From Anaerolineales bacterium (GTDB lineage Bacteria > Chloroflexota > Anaerolineae > Aggregatilineales > J027), in the NCBI GenBank assembly GCA_020634155.1, contig JACKCI010000001.1, forward strand, positions 1,178,001 to 1,242,000: a stretch of 64,000 bases of DNA, given 5' to 3'. Positions within the stretch are counted from its first letter, which is position 1, and each line of letters begins with the position of its first letter. Below are positions 24,669 to 33,263 of the stretch, in pieces. Made by a program: the position numbers and the translations under genes. Below the pieces are notes generated by a model. The model was not told the DNA's origin. It ran no database searches and was given only the letters and a program-made list of their open reading frames with translations.

Positions 24669-26657
24669 ATGGCAGCGGTTCGTGTTTTGGTGGTTGACCC
24701 TGATATTGGTTTTATTGTGCGGCTTAAGCAGGCTCTTGAGGAACTAGAATTTACGGTGCGGGCTGTTGGGCGTCCCAAAGCCGCGTTAACCGCCTTTGAG
24801 CAAGCCGAGTTTGATGTGGCCGTAGTCGATACCCGTTTGGAGACCTTGGGGTCGCTGATTCAAATTATTCACGAACTCGGCATTCCCGTTGTCCTCTCGA
24901 TTGATAAGCCAACCGACGCCGACCTGCCCGCCCAATTCGGCATAGAATACGCCATCGACAAGCCGTATATCGCCCGTGACCTTATCCCGCTCTTGAAGAA
25001 GGCCACAGGGCCGCGTCCCATCATCCAGCGCCTGCAACCACGCATCACTGAGCCGCCCATTGAAAAAGACGCCACCATCGGGGATGTGATTGCTACCTTT
25101 ACTGAGGAAGAATTCTATCAAGTTACGGAAGGGGCTGGTGAGGCCGACGAAACTTTACCACCCGACATTTTGCCAGAGAGTGCCGAGTACCTTGCTACTG
25201 TGCTAGATTATCCAGAGCCGCCCATCCGTGAAGATGATTCACCTGCCAGTACCGTCCTGAAAATGAGCAATGACGCCAGTGCCCTTGATACGATTTTGGT
25301 CAACATGCAGTCATGGGTCAACCAAATTCAGCGCTGGCATGTCCGCCCATTGCCCTCATGGCAGATACCCAATACCGCCGAAGAAATCGCCAAAATTGAG
25401 GCGGTTATCGGGAGCCTAAGCCAAGCGCTCCAGTCTGCTGCGGAGGCTGAAGAACCACCCTTTAGCGCCCAGACCCAGCCTGTCTATCCCCTTAACATTG
25501 ACATCGACCGCGAGGATACCAGCGACTTTACCCCGCCCCCACAAATCACCCAGACCTTGCACCCTGAACTGGTGGAGGCACTGGCTAACGCTGAAGACCT
25601 TGAGGCACTAGCGGAGGTGGTGCAGCATCACCTATTTGATGTTGAGTCCCTGCTACCCGCCACTGTCGAGGAAATTACGCAAGCGATGGGGGTTGTTATC
25701 ATGGACGACGACGAGCCAGAGCCAGAGCCACCTGCATATGCTGAGACACTTGATACCTCACCTGATGCACAAGCTGCTGAGGAGCTTATCCGCGAGATTG
25801 ACCTTGTTGCTCATGCGGCGTTGCAACTCACACAATTTTCGCTCGAAAGCATCGCCAAGGGAACATTGCTGACTCAAAATGATTTAACCATTGCCCGCAG
25901 TGGAAACTTCGCTCCGGAGAGTTGGCAGGTTATTATTGACGCCATACAAGACGCATGGGAGCGTGAGGGCAACCCCCAAACCCGCCTGATTTATCGAGAT
26001 ATTGAAGGCATCGGCAATACCCTTATTTTTAGCACCCGCACCATCAATAACTTGATGCTTAACATGATTTTCAGCGCGGACACCTCACTACGAATTATCC
26101 GTCAACAGACCGCCCGCCTGATGCAAGCGTTGGTTGCCATCCCTGTGCATGAAATCCAAGAGACGGATAGTCCAGAGCAGGAAGTGGAACCCGAACCGCT
26201 CACCTCTATCACCCAATCCAACCGCCCAACAGGGTTAAAGCCGCCTGAAGGATGGACAGAGGCCGTTGAGGTGGTTACTGAAAAACCTGTTCGCACGAAG
26301 GGGACTTACATGGGCTATGCGTGCTTGTGGCTGGCTGAACAACCGTTGGCAGCCGACTGGCAAGAAGCACTAGGCCGCTGGGTGGATCGTGCCGCCATTG
26401 GTCACGATTGGGATGTCAAAGCCGTAGAAATCAGTGAGCAATGGGTGAATCTGCATGTTGAAATACCGACCCAGACCAATCCGGGGCATGTGGTTCATAC
26501 ACTCATGCAAGAGACGATTCAATCATTGAGCGAAGCTCTCAACAAAAACCCAGAAGCGTTTGAACACCTCTGGGCTGAAGGATATAGTATCACAACACCG
26601 GGGCGGCTATTGGCCCCCCATGAAATTGAGCGCTTTGTCGCTTATTATCACGGATAG
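24669..26657 (+). CDS. Receiver / Roadblock-like protein with a degenerate Y1 transposase-like C-terminus
   Basis: The 662 residues show three folded parts. Residues 1-112 form a receiver domain (LVVDPD, Asp54 in VAVVDTRLE, Lys98 in AIDKPY). After an acidic, proline-rich linker, residues about 380-495 resemble Roadblock/LC7 domains (ALQLTQFSLESIAKG, RLIYRDIEGIGNTLIFST, FSADTSLRIIRQQTARL). Residues about 549-660 match the IS200/Y1 transposase layout: VKAVEISEQWVNLHVEIP, GHVVHTLMQETIQ, then LWAEGYSITTPGRLLAPHE. The HUH motif of transposases (His-x-His) is replaced by Trp592-Val-Asn594, while the Tyr equivalent (Tyr639) is kept. This is probably a domesticated, non-nicking domain. No terminal repeats surround it. 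Its 3' end overlaps gdh on the other strand by ten bases. Confidence 0.72.
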   Translation: MAAVRVLVVDPDIGFIVRLKQALEELEFTVRAVGRPKAALTAFEQAEFDVAVVDTRLETLGSLIQIIHELGIPVVLSIDKPTDADLPAQFGIEYAIDKPYIARDLIPLLKKATGPRPIIQRLQPRITEPPIEKDATIGDVIATFTEEEFYQVTEGAGEADETLPPDILPESAEYLATVLDYPEPPIREDDSPASTVLKMSNDASALDTILVNMQSWVNQIQRWHVRPLPSWQIPNTAEEIAKIEAVIGSLSQALQSAAEAEEPPFSAQTQPVYPLNIDIDREDTSDFTPPPQITQTLHPELVEALANAEDLEALAEVVQHHLFDVESLLPATVEEITQAMGVVIMDDDEPEPEPPAYAETLDTSPDAQAAEELIREIDLVAHAALQLTQFSLESIAKGTLLTQNDLTIARSGNFAPESWQVIIDAIQDAWEREGNPQTRLIYRDIEGIGNTLIFSTRTINNLMLNMIFSADTSLRIIRQQTARLMQALVAIPVHEIQETDSPEQEVEPEPLTSITQSNRPTGLKPPEGWTEAVEVVTEKPVRTKGTYMGYACLWLAEQPLAADWQEALGRWVDRAAIGHDWDVKAVEISEQWVNLHVEIPTQTNPGHVVHTLMQETIQSLSEALNKNPEAFEHLWAEGYSITTPGRLLAPHEIERFVAYYHG

Positions 26658-27928
26658 AAGCCGCGTGTGATGGTCGCCTGAGCCACACGGTCAATAGCGT
26701 AGGCTTGGGCGGCTGTCCGCAAATCTACATCTTTCTCCTCAGCAAAGCGCACGACACGGTCATAGGCCTTGTGCAAAATACGGGTCAGTTGGCGCATAAT
26801 CTCAACTTCATCCCAGAAGAAGAATTGCAAGTCCTGTACCCATTCAAAATAGGAGACGGTCACACCACCCGCGTTTGCCAAAATATCAGGTACAAGGGTG
26901 ATGTTGCGGGAGCGCAGAATTTCATCGGCGATGGGAGTGGTAGGGCCATTGGCACCTTCAACGATGAGATGTGCCTTAACACGGCCTGCATTACGCTCGG
27001 TAATCTGCCCTTCCAATGCGGCGGGGATGAGGACATCGCAATCTAACTCTAGCAACTCCTTGTTGCTAACATGCTCAACACCGGGCTGGTCATAATCTGC
27101 TAACATGTGACCAGAGCGGGTAAAGGTATAGAGTTCCTTGATGTCCAAGCCATTGGGGTCGTAAACACCACCGCCAACATCACTAATGCCAACGACCTGA
27201 TAGCCTTTTTCAATGGCATGGAGTGCGGCATGAGACCCGACGTTCCCAAAGCCTTGGATAATCAGGCGGCTTTTCTCTGGCTCATACAAACCCTTACGTT
27301 TGAGGGCCTCATCCATAATGATAATGACCCCGCGTCCGGTAGCTTCCTCACGCCCTTCGCTACCACCGATATTGAGGGGCTTACCCGTGACAATGGCTGG
27401 TACTGAGTAGCCCACTGTCATCGAATAAGTATCCATAATCCACGCCATTGTTTTTGAGTTGGTTCCCATATCGGGGGCAGGAATGTCGATGTGGGGGCTA
27501 ATAACGGGGACAAGTTCAGAGGCAAAGCGGCGGGTGAGCATCTCATTTTCGCGGGCCGAGAGTTGATGCGGGTCAACCACGACCCCACCCTTAGCCCCAC
27601 CGTAGGGTAACTGCATCAAGGCACATTTCCATGTCATCCACATGGCTAAGGCACGAACTTCATTGAGATTGACATGGGGCGAGTACCGAATCCCACCCTT
27701 TGATGGGCCAAGTACAATGTTGTGATGGACACGATAGCCTGTGAAAATCTTGGTCTCACCTGAATCCATCTGTACCGGAAAGTTGAAGGTGTATTCGCGC
27801 TTGGGGAGACGCAAAAACTCAATTACACCAGTAGGTAATTTAAGGATAGATGTCGCCCGGTCAAACTGCGCTAGAGCGGTGTCATAAGCCTCAGCGCCGG
27901 GGGCAATCAACGTTGTATTGACGGTCAT
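26648..27928 (-). CDS. gdhA: Glutamate dehydrogenase (Glu/Leu/Phe/Val dehydrogenase family)
   Basis: A full-length 426-residue enzyme. The substrate domain has GYRVHHNIVLGPSKGGIRY and the catalytic lysine motif LPYGGAKGGVVVDP (Lys113); the Rossmann domain has RLIIQGFGNVGSHAA, followed by LIVEGANGPTTPIAD. It converts L-glutamate to 2-oxoglutarate and ammonia with NAD(P). The sequence is closest in feel to the short hexameric GDHs of Gram-positive bacteria and archaea; cofactor preference is not assigned. AGGAG precedes ATG 27928. It is a single gene. Confidence 0.95.
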   Translation of the reverse strand: MTVNTTLIAPGAEAYDTALAQFDRATSILKLPTGVIEFLRLPKREYTFNFPVQMDSGETKIFTGYRVHHNIVLGPSKGGIRYSPHVNLNEVRALAMWMTWKCALMQLPYGGAKGGVVVDPHQLSARENEMLTRRFASELVPVISPHIDIPAPDMGTNSKTMAWIMDTYSMTVGYSVPAIVTGKPLNIGGSEGREEATGRGVIIIMDEALKRKGLYEPEKSRLIIQGFGNVGSHAALHAIEKGYQVVGISDVGGGVYDPNGLDIKELYTFTRSGHMLADYDQPGVEHVSNKELLELDCDVLIPAALEGQITERNAGRVKAHLIVEGANGPTTPIADEILRSRNITLVPDILANAGGVTVSYFEWVQDLQFFFWDEVEIMRQLTRILHKAYDRVVRFAEEKDVDLRTAAQAYAIDRVAQATITRGFYP

Positions 27929-28018
27929 TCACCAAACTCCTGAAAAGATACATGGGGATTAATGGGGTCGAAACACAGCATGAGTGATGAAACCACATTG
28001 TTTTTTCCATAATAGCAC

Positions 28019-28042
28019 AAAAAGCCCGGTGGGAAACCGGGC
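28019..28042 (-). terminator. Intrinsic terminator after the small lipoprotein gene
   Basis: On the minus strand GCCCGGT and ACCGGGC pair around a five-base loop and are followed by TTTTT. It lies about 30 bases beyond the stop at 28070. Confidence 0.85.
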
Positions 28043-28069
28043 ATCATGGGCTATCGCTATACGCATAGA

Positions 28070-28468
28070 CTACTGAATGCGGAACTCGACGTCGTCTACC
28101 TTTTCGCCATCGATACGGATTTCAATGCGCCATAAGCCGAGTTGCCAATCCTCTCCGCTAGGCCGTTGCTCGAAATCCAAACCAAGGATGACCATACCTG
28201 TATCTTTGTCAGCCTTGACCGTCAAGGTTTCGCCTTCTTGGTTACCATCGGGGTCAAAGAATGTCGCCGAAACATCGACAGTATCATTGTGGGAACCCAA
28301 ACGCACCACAACATTCAAATCGTCGGTGCGCTGAAAAATATCGGTATTGGTTAAGGCCAAAATATTGGCGCTATCTCCACGAGCAGTATAGGCCAATTCA
28401 TAAACATCACCAGAACATGCACTCAATATCAAGATGAGTAGAAGACCGATTAATAAACGGCTTTTCAT
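28070..28468 (-). CDS. Small lipoprotein of unknown function
   Basis: The start at ATG 28468 gives a compact lipoprotein signal, LLIGLLLILILSAC, with the lipobox Cys at about residue 18. The mature part (about 115 residues) is a predicted beta-sandwich: DDLNVVVRLGSHNDTVDVSATFFDPDG and WQLGLWRIEIRIDGEKVDDVEFRIQ. It looks like an immunoglobulin-like or C2-like surface domain. An upstream TTG-type start would place hydrophilic residues before the signal and is rejected. Partner unknown. Confidence 0.75.
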   Translation of the reverse strand: MKSRLLIGLLLILILSACSGDVYELAYTARGDSANILALTNTDIFQRTDDLNVVVRLGSHNDTVDVSATFFDPDGNQEGETLTVKADKDTGMVILGLDFEQRPSGEDWQLGLWRIEIRIDGEKVDDVEFRIQ

Positions 28469-28581
28469 CGACTGATTCTCTCCCAAAGAAAATTTTAATG
28501 AGCGCATTGTACCCTAAAGTAGAGCAAAATAAAACGGCCCTTTAGCGCTCTGTTTATATACACGCCAAGGGCCGAGAATGT

Positions 28582-28845
28582 TCAGGCCAATAGTGGACGA
28601 AACTTGTAGCCATAGACAATCATGCCGCTTTCGCCTTCGGTACGGAGTTTACGGGTGACCATCTCAACCCGCATTCCAACTGCGACAGGTTCCCCCAAGT
28701 CTGTCAATTGGGCTGTCACCAGTGGCCCTTCATCGAGTTGCACCAAGGCTAACACATAAGGAGCCTGTTCTTCAAATCCTGCGGGAGGGTCGGTCACAAT
28801 TGTATAACTGTAGACAGAACCTTTGCCAGCAAATTGAAAGTTCAA
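28582..28845 (-). CDS. DUF35 OB-fold protein, OB domain only
   Basis: Residues GKGSVYSYTIVTDPPAGF, PYVLALVQLDEGPLVTAQL, EPVAVGMRVEMV and VYGYKFRPLLA are the standard order of the DUF35 OB-fold (acyl-CoA-associated) domain. Normally one protein carries a zinc ribbon ahead of it; here that part is a separate frame 13 bases upstream. The only good start is TTG 28845, with a stop codon just before it and AAAGGCGGTGA as possible ribosome site. Family members bind to thiolase or HMG-CoA synthase-like enzymes and shape the active site; no such gene is nearby. Confidence 0.72.
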   Translation of the reverse strand: MNFQFAGKGSVYSYTIVTDPPAGFEEQAPYVLALVQLDEGPLVTAQLTDLGEPVAVGMRVEMVTRKLRTEGESGMIVYGYKFRPLLA

Positions 28846-28858
28846 CCGTCACCGCCTT

Positions 28859-29041
28859 TTATGCGACGTAGCTCAAGCGCTTCGTTTCTTCCACAACAAC
28901 GGGTTGCTCAAACTCGAAATGTTCTTCGTGGCGCTGTGGTACTTGCGGACGTGGAGGGAAGGATAGCGAGCCATCTTCAGCTTGTTGCCCTTGGAGCATG
29001 TACCGTTGAGTCTTTAAACGCCAATGTTGAGAAATGTTCAT
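28859..29041 (-). CDS. DUF35 N-terminal zinc-ribbon-like peptide without cysteines
   Basis: A 60-residue product beginning MNISQHWRLKTQRYML and containing SFPPRPQVP, which is the pattern of the DUF35 N-terminal rubredoxin-like domain. In the usual protein four Cys bind zinc around the FPPR motif; none is present here, so zinc binding is lost. AAAGGT precedes ATG 29041. It sits 13 bases upstream of the OB-domain gene in a different frame. Either the ancestral gene split into two coupled genes or it is decaying. Confidence 0.6.
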   Translation of the reverse strand: MNISQHWRLKTQRYMLQGQQAEDGSLSFPPRPQVPQRHEEHFEFEQPVVVEETKRLSYVA

Positions 29042-29139
29042 TGTGAGATTACCTTTCCATCATCAAACTACGCCCCACACTATAACAAAAACCGTCTATC
29101 AATAACTCCCAACTTCCTCTCTGATAGGTTTTGAGAGGT

Positions 29140-29188
29140 ATCACCAAGCCTAGAAATGCCTATTTAATGGGCTTCTAGGCTTGGTGAT
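29140..29188. repeat. 16 bp perfect inverted repeat downstream of PBP2
   Basis: ATCACCAAGCCTAGAA (29140-29155) is repeated inverted at 29173-29188 with a 17-base spacer. It lies between the PBP2 stop and the DUF35 pair. No T-run follows on either strand, so it is not a textbook terminator, but it would form a very stable RNA hairpin at the end of the PBP2 transcript. Confidence 0.7.
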
Positions 29189-29207
29189 TGGAAGATTGCA
29201 CAAATGG

Positions 29208-31538
29208 CTATTGGGGTATGCGGGAGGTGGTAGTATATTGCGGCGGAGGTCGTCGGAAATAGTAATCCATCACTTCACGTACCACAGGCATGGCGCGTTG
29301 CGACCCCTCCCCAGCATTATACAGAAAGGCGATCACAATGATTTCAGGGTCATCAATGGGGGCATAGCCCACATACCACGCATGGGAAGGCCAGCGCCCC
29401 GGAATACATAACCCTTGGGGAAAAGCGATATTGTCGCAATACTCAGCCGTCCCAGTCTTGCCAGCTTCCTCCACCATTGTCAACGGCGGGAAGGCGGGAT
29501 TGGCACTCGCACTGGCAGTACCCCGTGTGATTACTTCGCGCATACCACGCTGTACCAACTCCATACTCTCGGTGGTAGCAATTGGCGGAATATAGTCAAT
29601 CCCAATTCGATTAAAGGTCAAGGGGTCACATACACGATCAGTCCAACTGTAGCCAAAGGGAACATAGACCTCGTATTCAACCCAATCGTGAAATTCATCA
29701 TCGCGGTTAGAGTCAAGATCAAATTGAGAGCTATAGGTCTCAGGGTTGCAGCGATCAGGACTATAATACGATGAGTTGGATTCGCATCGACAAGCAAGGC
29801 TATTACCGCCCTGTAACAGCATATCCTCTTGAATCAGCAGCGTCAGCAGCCCTGTTTCAGGAGAGACCAAAGTACGCTCCACATGGGGTTGGAAGCTCCC
29901 CAAGGTATTGCCATTTGAGTCTGCGACTTCGACAATGTTGCCCTCAGCATCCTCAAAATGCTGAATCAAGGTAGGTTGCATCATCACGCCATTGTTCACA
30001 ATGGACGCAACGCCGCTAATGAGTTGAAGGGGTGTAACGGTCAGATAGCCCTGTCCAAAAGCAGCATTATAGGTGTCACCTGTTGACCAACTTTCACCAT
30101 AGGTGCGGCGTTTCCAATCACGGTCTGGCATCCGTCCGGCGTTCTCACCAAACACCTCAACACCCAACATAGAGCCAATACCAAATGCAGTAGACCAGCG
30201 GTAGAGGTCGTCAATACCAAGACCACCTTCACGGAGAATTGCCGTAGACACATCAGGATTTCCACCGCCCACCTGATAGAAGTAGACATCGCAACTATTG
30301 GCGATGGCATCAATCAGGTTTTGTGGGCCATGTCCACTCCGTAGCCAGCAAACAAAGGTTTGGCTACGACCGGGGTCATTGGGGGCATAGGCGTTAGGTA
30401 AGACCAAGCTACCGGGGTCGTTGAGAGGAGTGAAGGGGTCAATTACGCCCTCCTCTAAGACAGCCACTGACGTCAATGTCTTCCAAACGGAACCGGGTGG
30501 ATATAGCGAACTAATGGCGTGATTAACTAGTGGGCGTAAGGCGTCATCGGCAATCTCAAGGTAGTAGTCTCCATCAATGCTACGCGCAAAGCGGCTATTG
30601 TCATAGGTCGGCCATGACACCATTGCCAATATCTCACCCGTTTGGGGGTTCATCGCAATGACGATACCCGACTGGGTGCGTAGGCGCTGCTCCTCGGCAT
30701 TAATGGCATTAATCCGATTCACCAATGCTTGTTGAGCGACTTGCTGCAATTCCACATCGATGGTTAGGCGGACATTCAATCCTGATTCAGTAGCGGTACG
30801 CTGTACCAGACGCTCTCGCCGTCCAGCAATATCGACCTGATAGGTCACGCTTCCATTGCGGCCTGATAGCTCCTCTTGGAAAAAAGCTTCAATACCCGCA
30901 TACCCAATACGGTCATAGGCAGGGTCAAGCCCCAACTCACGCAATTCTTGGGCTTGGTCTTCAGGAATAGGGCCAAGATAACCAATAATCTGGGAGGTGT
31001 TGGCTCCTGATGGGTAGCTCCGCACCGAGCGGGTTTCTACCGTGACACCCGGAAAGTTCTGCTTGTTTTCGAGTATTTGGAGCGCAATGTCTTTCTCAAT
31101 GTCCGCCGCAATAACCACCGGACTAAAGGGCTGGAAGCCGATACCTTCCTCCACCAATTCGTCAATACTACGTTCATCCACACGTCCGGAGGCATCGGCT
31201 TGAGCACGGGTAGCTGGCACATCGACCAAAGCCGACAATTGATTGTAGATTTGAAGGGCTGCATCGCGGTCATCTGGCAAGAGGGCTGGCACGATTGACA
31301 CCAAAAACGCGGGGTCATTCAATGCTAAGGGGTTACCATAGCGGTCAAATATCTCACCACGCGTGGCTTGGACAGGGAGTGTTTGAAAGCGATTATCGTC
31401 CGCACGTTGGCGATAAGCCGCACCCCGCACAAACTGAAGCCGCCATGTGCTAAAAATCAGCACCACCAACATCGCCACGGCTACTGTGCGAAAAAAGATA
31501 AGCCGCCAACCCTGAAAAGGTAAAAGTGTTTGTCGCAT
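29208..31538 (-). CDS. mrdA: Penicillin-binding protein 2 (peptidoglycan transpeptidase)
   Basis: A class B PBP of 776 residues. One N-terminal membrane helix (about 13-32), a dimerisation part (RGEIFDRYGNPLALN), and a transpeptidase domain with active-site Ser350 in YPPGSVWKTL, the SCD triad at 415-417 (ANSCDVYFYQVG) and EEAGKTGTAEY. It cross-links peptidoglycan during cell elongation. Between the second and third motifs there is an insert with four Cys (LACRCESNSS, DRCNPE, RVCDPL) not usual in PBP2, possibly a disulfide-bonded surface loop. It closes the mreC-mreD-mrdA operon. Confidence 0.93.
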   Translation of the reverse strand: MRQTLLPFQGWRLIFFRTVAVAMLVVLIFSTWRLQFVRGAAYRQRADDNRFQTLPVQATRGEIFDRYGNPLALNDPAFLVSIVPALLPDDRDAALQIYNQLSALVDVPATRAQADASGRVDERSIDELVEEGIGFQPFSPVVIAADIEKDIALQILENKQNFPGVTVETRSVRSYPSGANTSQIIGYLGPIPEDQAQELRELGLDPAYDRIGYAGIEAFFQEELSGRNGSVTYQVDIAGRRERLVQRTATESGLNVRLTIDVELQQVAQQALVNRINAINAEEQRLRTQSGIVIAMNPQTGEILAMVSWPTYDNSRFARSIDGDYYLEIADDALRPLVNHAISSLYPPGSVWKTLTSVAVLEEGVIDPFTPLNDPGSLVLPNAYAPNDPGRSQTFVCWLRSGHGPQNLIDAIANSCDVYFYQVGGGNPDVSTAILREGGLGIDDLYRWSTAFGIGSMLGVEVFGENAGRMPDRDWKRRTYGESWSTGDTYNAAFGQGYLTVTPLQLISGVASIVNNGVMMQPTLIQHFEDAEGNIVEVADSNGNTLGSFQPHVERTLVSPETGLLTLLIQEDMLLQGGNSLACRCESNSSYYSPDRCNPETYSSQFDLDSNRDDEFHDWVEYEVYVPFGYSWTDRVCDPLTFNRIGIDYIPPIATTESMELVQRGMREVITRGTASASANPAFPPLTMVEEAGKTGTAEYCDNIAFPQGLCIPGRWPSHAWYVGYAPIDDPEIIVIAFLYNAGEGSQRAMPVVREVMDYYFRRPPPQYTTTSRIPQ

Positions 31539-31544
31539 GGTGTG

Positions 31545-32057
31545 TTACTCCAATAACGATACACGGGACGTAGGCCGCAAAAAGGCATTCAAACCGCCAA
31601 GAGTACGATAAATGACCAAGACCATCGCCGCATTTTCAATCAGGCCGGGAACAATCACATAAAAGAAGCCAAGAATATCAAAAATCGGGCGTCCAGCGAT
31701 AAACAAGACAGACAAGACAAAGAGGTCATAAACTACTGTAACGGCAACGATTACAAGGGGTGGCACCACCAGATTGCGCCAACCGAGTTTGGGTATCAGC
31801 CAGTCGATTGCCACAACAATCAGCACAAAAATAAGGGCTGAGGTACCCGTTGGCACCAAGGAAAGTAAATCCCGGAAGATGCCGCCCATGACTGCCCAAG
31901 GCAAAGACTCGCGCAAATCAACCAATAGCGCCCATGAGACGATAATCATCAAAACCAAGTTCGGCCCGCCACCCCAAAAGCGAAAGAGCGTCATCAGTGT
32001 TGTATCGAAGATGGCAGCCATCAAGAGCAAGGGAAACCCAACATAATAAACAGCCAC
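31545..32057 (-). CDS. mreD: Rod shape-determining protein MreD
   Basis: A 170-residue protein with about five membrane helices, small and very hydrophobic, containing FWGGGPNLVLMIIVSWALL and FRDLLSLVPTGTSALIF, as in MreD. It works with MreC and PBP2 in the elongation complex. Start is GTG 32057, which overlaps the mreC stop as TAGTG, so translation is coupled. Six bases separate it from mrdA. Confidence 0.9.
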   Translation of the reverse strand: MAVYYVGFPLLLMAAIFDTTLMTLFRFWGGGPNLVLMIIVSWALLVDLRESLPWAVMGGIFRDLLSLVPTGTSALIFVLIVVAIDWLIPKLGWRNLVVPPLVIVAVTVVYDLFVLSVLFIAGRPIFDILGFFYVIVPGLIENAAMVLVIYRTLGGLNAFLRPTSRVSLLE

Positions 32058-32902
32058 TATTGCACCTGTTCCTCAAACACTTCTAGGTCAACGGGTTCCC
32101 AATTGGTGATAACCAAGACAATCTCTAAGCGCTCGAAGTCCACAAAACTGGTTACGGGAGCCTCTTGAAAGAGCTTATCCTCGCTCAGAGTTGGGCTAGA
32201 AACCTGCCCCACAATCAAATTGGGTGGAAAAGTCTGCGTTTCGCCTGATGTTAACACCAAGTCACCAGACTGAATCGGCACATCAGTATTCACAAAACGC
32301 AACACAAGGTCACCGCTCAAGGTTCCTTCCACAAGGCCCTTGTCGCGGGTTGTCTGCAATCGCACATTGACTCCACTGGTCTGGTCAGTTATCAACAAGA
32401 CCTCACAGCCAGTGGCGCTGACCTTGGTCACCTTACCGACTAGCCCTTGAGCAGTCACGACTGGGTCATTGACTGCTACACCGTCACGGGTGCCGCGATT
32501 CAAATGGATAGTACGCAGGGTTGGCATTGAATCCTCACCAATGACATCGGCGGCTACATAGCGCCAATCAGCGCTGGATTGATTGACATAATTCACCAAT
32601 TCAGCCAAACGGTCATAATCACTGCGGATTTCCCGTAGTTCCGCCACCTCTGATTGGAGCAAAGCCAGCGAGTTTTCCAGTTCATTGTTGCGCTCGCGCA
32701 GGGTTCGCAATTCTGCTAGCTCCGCTGCGGTGCTGTCAATCGACTGACTAAACCCGCCGAAGAAATTTTGCACAATGCTTAATGGGGTACGGGCTGTATT
32801 CTCAACTGGTCGAATGGTACCCAAGATACTCAAGGCCATGATTGCTGCTGAGATAAATACCGCCATCACGATGGCAGTTCCGCGTGGTGAACGATTACTC
32901 AT
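32057..32902 (-). CDS. mreC: Rod shape-determining protein MreC
   Basis: A 281-residue protein with one N-terminal membrane helix (about 10-28), a coiled coil (about 55-98, LAELRTLRERNNELENSLALL) and a double beta-barrel with VIGEDSMPTLRTIHLNRGTRDGV, VTAQGLVGKV, LLITDQTSGVNVRL and GLVEGTLSGDLVL. This is the periplasmic or external scaffold of the elongasome. First gene of the operon with mreD and mrdA; mreB is not in the window. AAGGAAAGAAAC precedes ATG 32902. Confidence 0.93.
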   Translation of the reverse strand: MSNRSPRGTAIVMAVFISAAIMALSILGTIRPVENTARTPLSIVQNFFGGFSQSIDSTAAELAELRTLRERNNELENSLALLQSEVAELREIRSDYDRLAELVNYVNQSSADWRYVAADVIGEDSMPTLRTIHLNRGTRDGVAVNDPVVTAQGLVGKVTKVSATGCEVLLITDQTSGVNVRLQTTRDKGLVEGTLSGDLVLRFVNTDVPIQSGDLVLTSGETQTFPPNLIVGQVSSPTLSEDKLFQEAPVTSFVDFERLEIVLVITNWEPVDLEVFEEQVQ

Positions 32903-32922
32903 GTTTCTTTCCTTACCCTGCC

Positions 32923-32951
32923 ATTATAGCAGACGGCAATCCTAGTCTTCA
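32923..32951 (-). promoter_or_regulatory. Promoter of the mreC-mreD-mrdA operon
   Basis: On the minus strand TGCTATAAT forms a consensus extended -10 element (hexamer at 32923-32928) with a weak TGAAGA at the -35 place (32946-32951), 17 bases away. The start codon follows about 20 bases downstream. Confidence 0.6.
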
Positions 32952-32975
32952 TCATTGTCAGCCAAGCGCCTATTT

Positions 32976-33263
32976 TCAGGCACACGGATAGGGGACAACT
33001 GAAGCACCTGCCAACGTCGCCATACCATCCGACAACCGCAGATGGATGGTATTCTCACCGATAGCGACTGCGTGTGTAATGTCTACAATGGTGGTCAGCG
33101 CATCAAGTAGCCCTAATGCTTGACCATTCACCCATACCTCAGCTTCAACGGGAGCCTCCACCTCCAGCCACCATGTGGAGCATTGGTCGTTGGGTGGCAT
33201 GATGAAATGGGTCAAGAGGCGGGTCTCGTCTTCAGCTTGCCAGATAAGGTTAATTGGTTGCAT
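32976..33263 (-). CDS. Small jelly-roll-like protein
   Basis: A 95-residue protein starting at ATG 33263, with GGAGG nine bases upstream; that start overlaps the stop of the O-antigen-ligase-like gene by 14 bases. The segment WWLEVEAPVEAEVWVNGQALG and IGENTIHLRLSDG resembles the galactose-binding-like (jelly-roll) domain seen at the N-terminus of family 2 glycoside hydrolases, where it helps bind sugar. There is no signal peptide, so it acts inside the cell unless exported some other way. Function otherwise unknown; it is coupled to a polysaccharide-related membrane enzyme. Confidence 0.65.
   Translation of the reverse strand: MQPINLIWQAEDETRLLTHFIMPPNDQCSTWWLEVEAPVEAEVWVNGQALGLLDALTTIVDITHAVAIGENTIHLRLSDGMATLAGASVVPYPCA

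Noticed and set aside
24669..26657. An active IS200/IS605 insertion
   Set aside because: The HUH histidines are missing, the domain is fused to a receiver and Roadblock-like domain, and no terminal hairpins are seen.
28846..28858. A simple frameshift joining the two DUF35 parts
   Set aside because: Reading through in either other frame gives an early stop and no linker of normal type, so a single base change would not restore the usual protein; split genes fit better.
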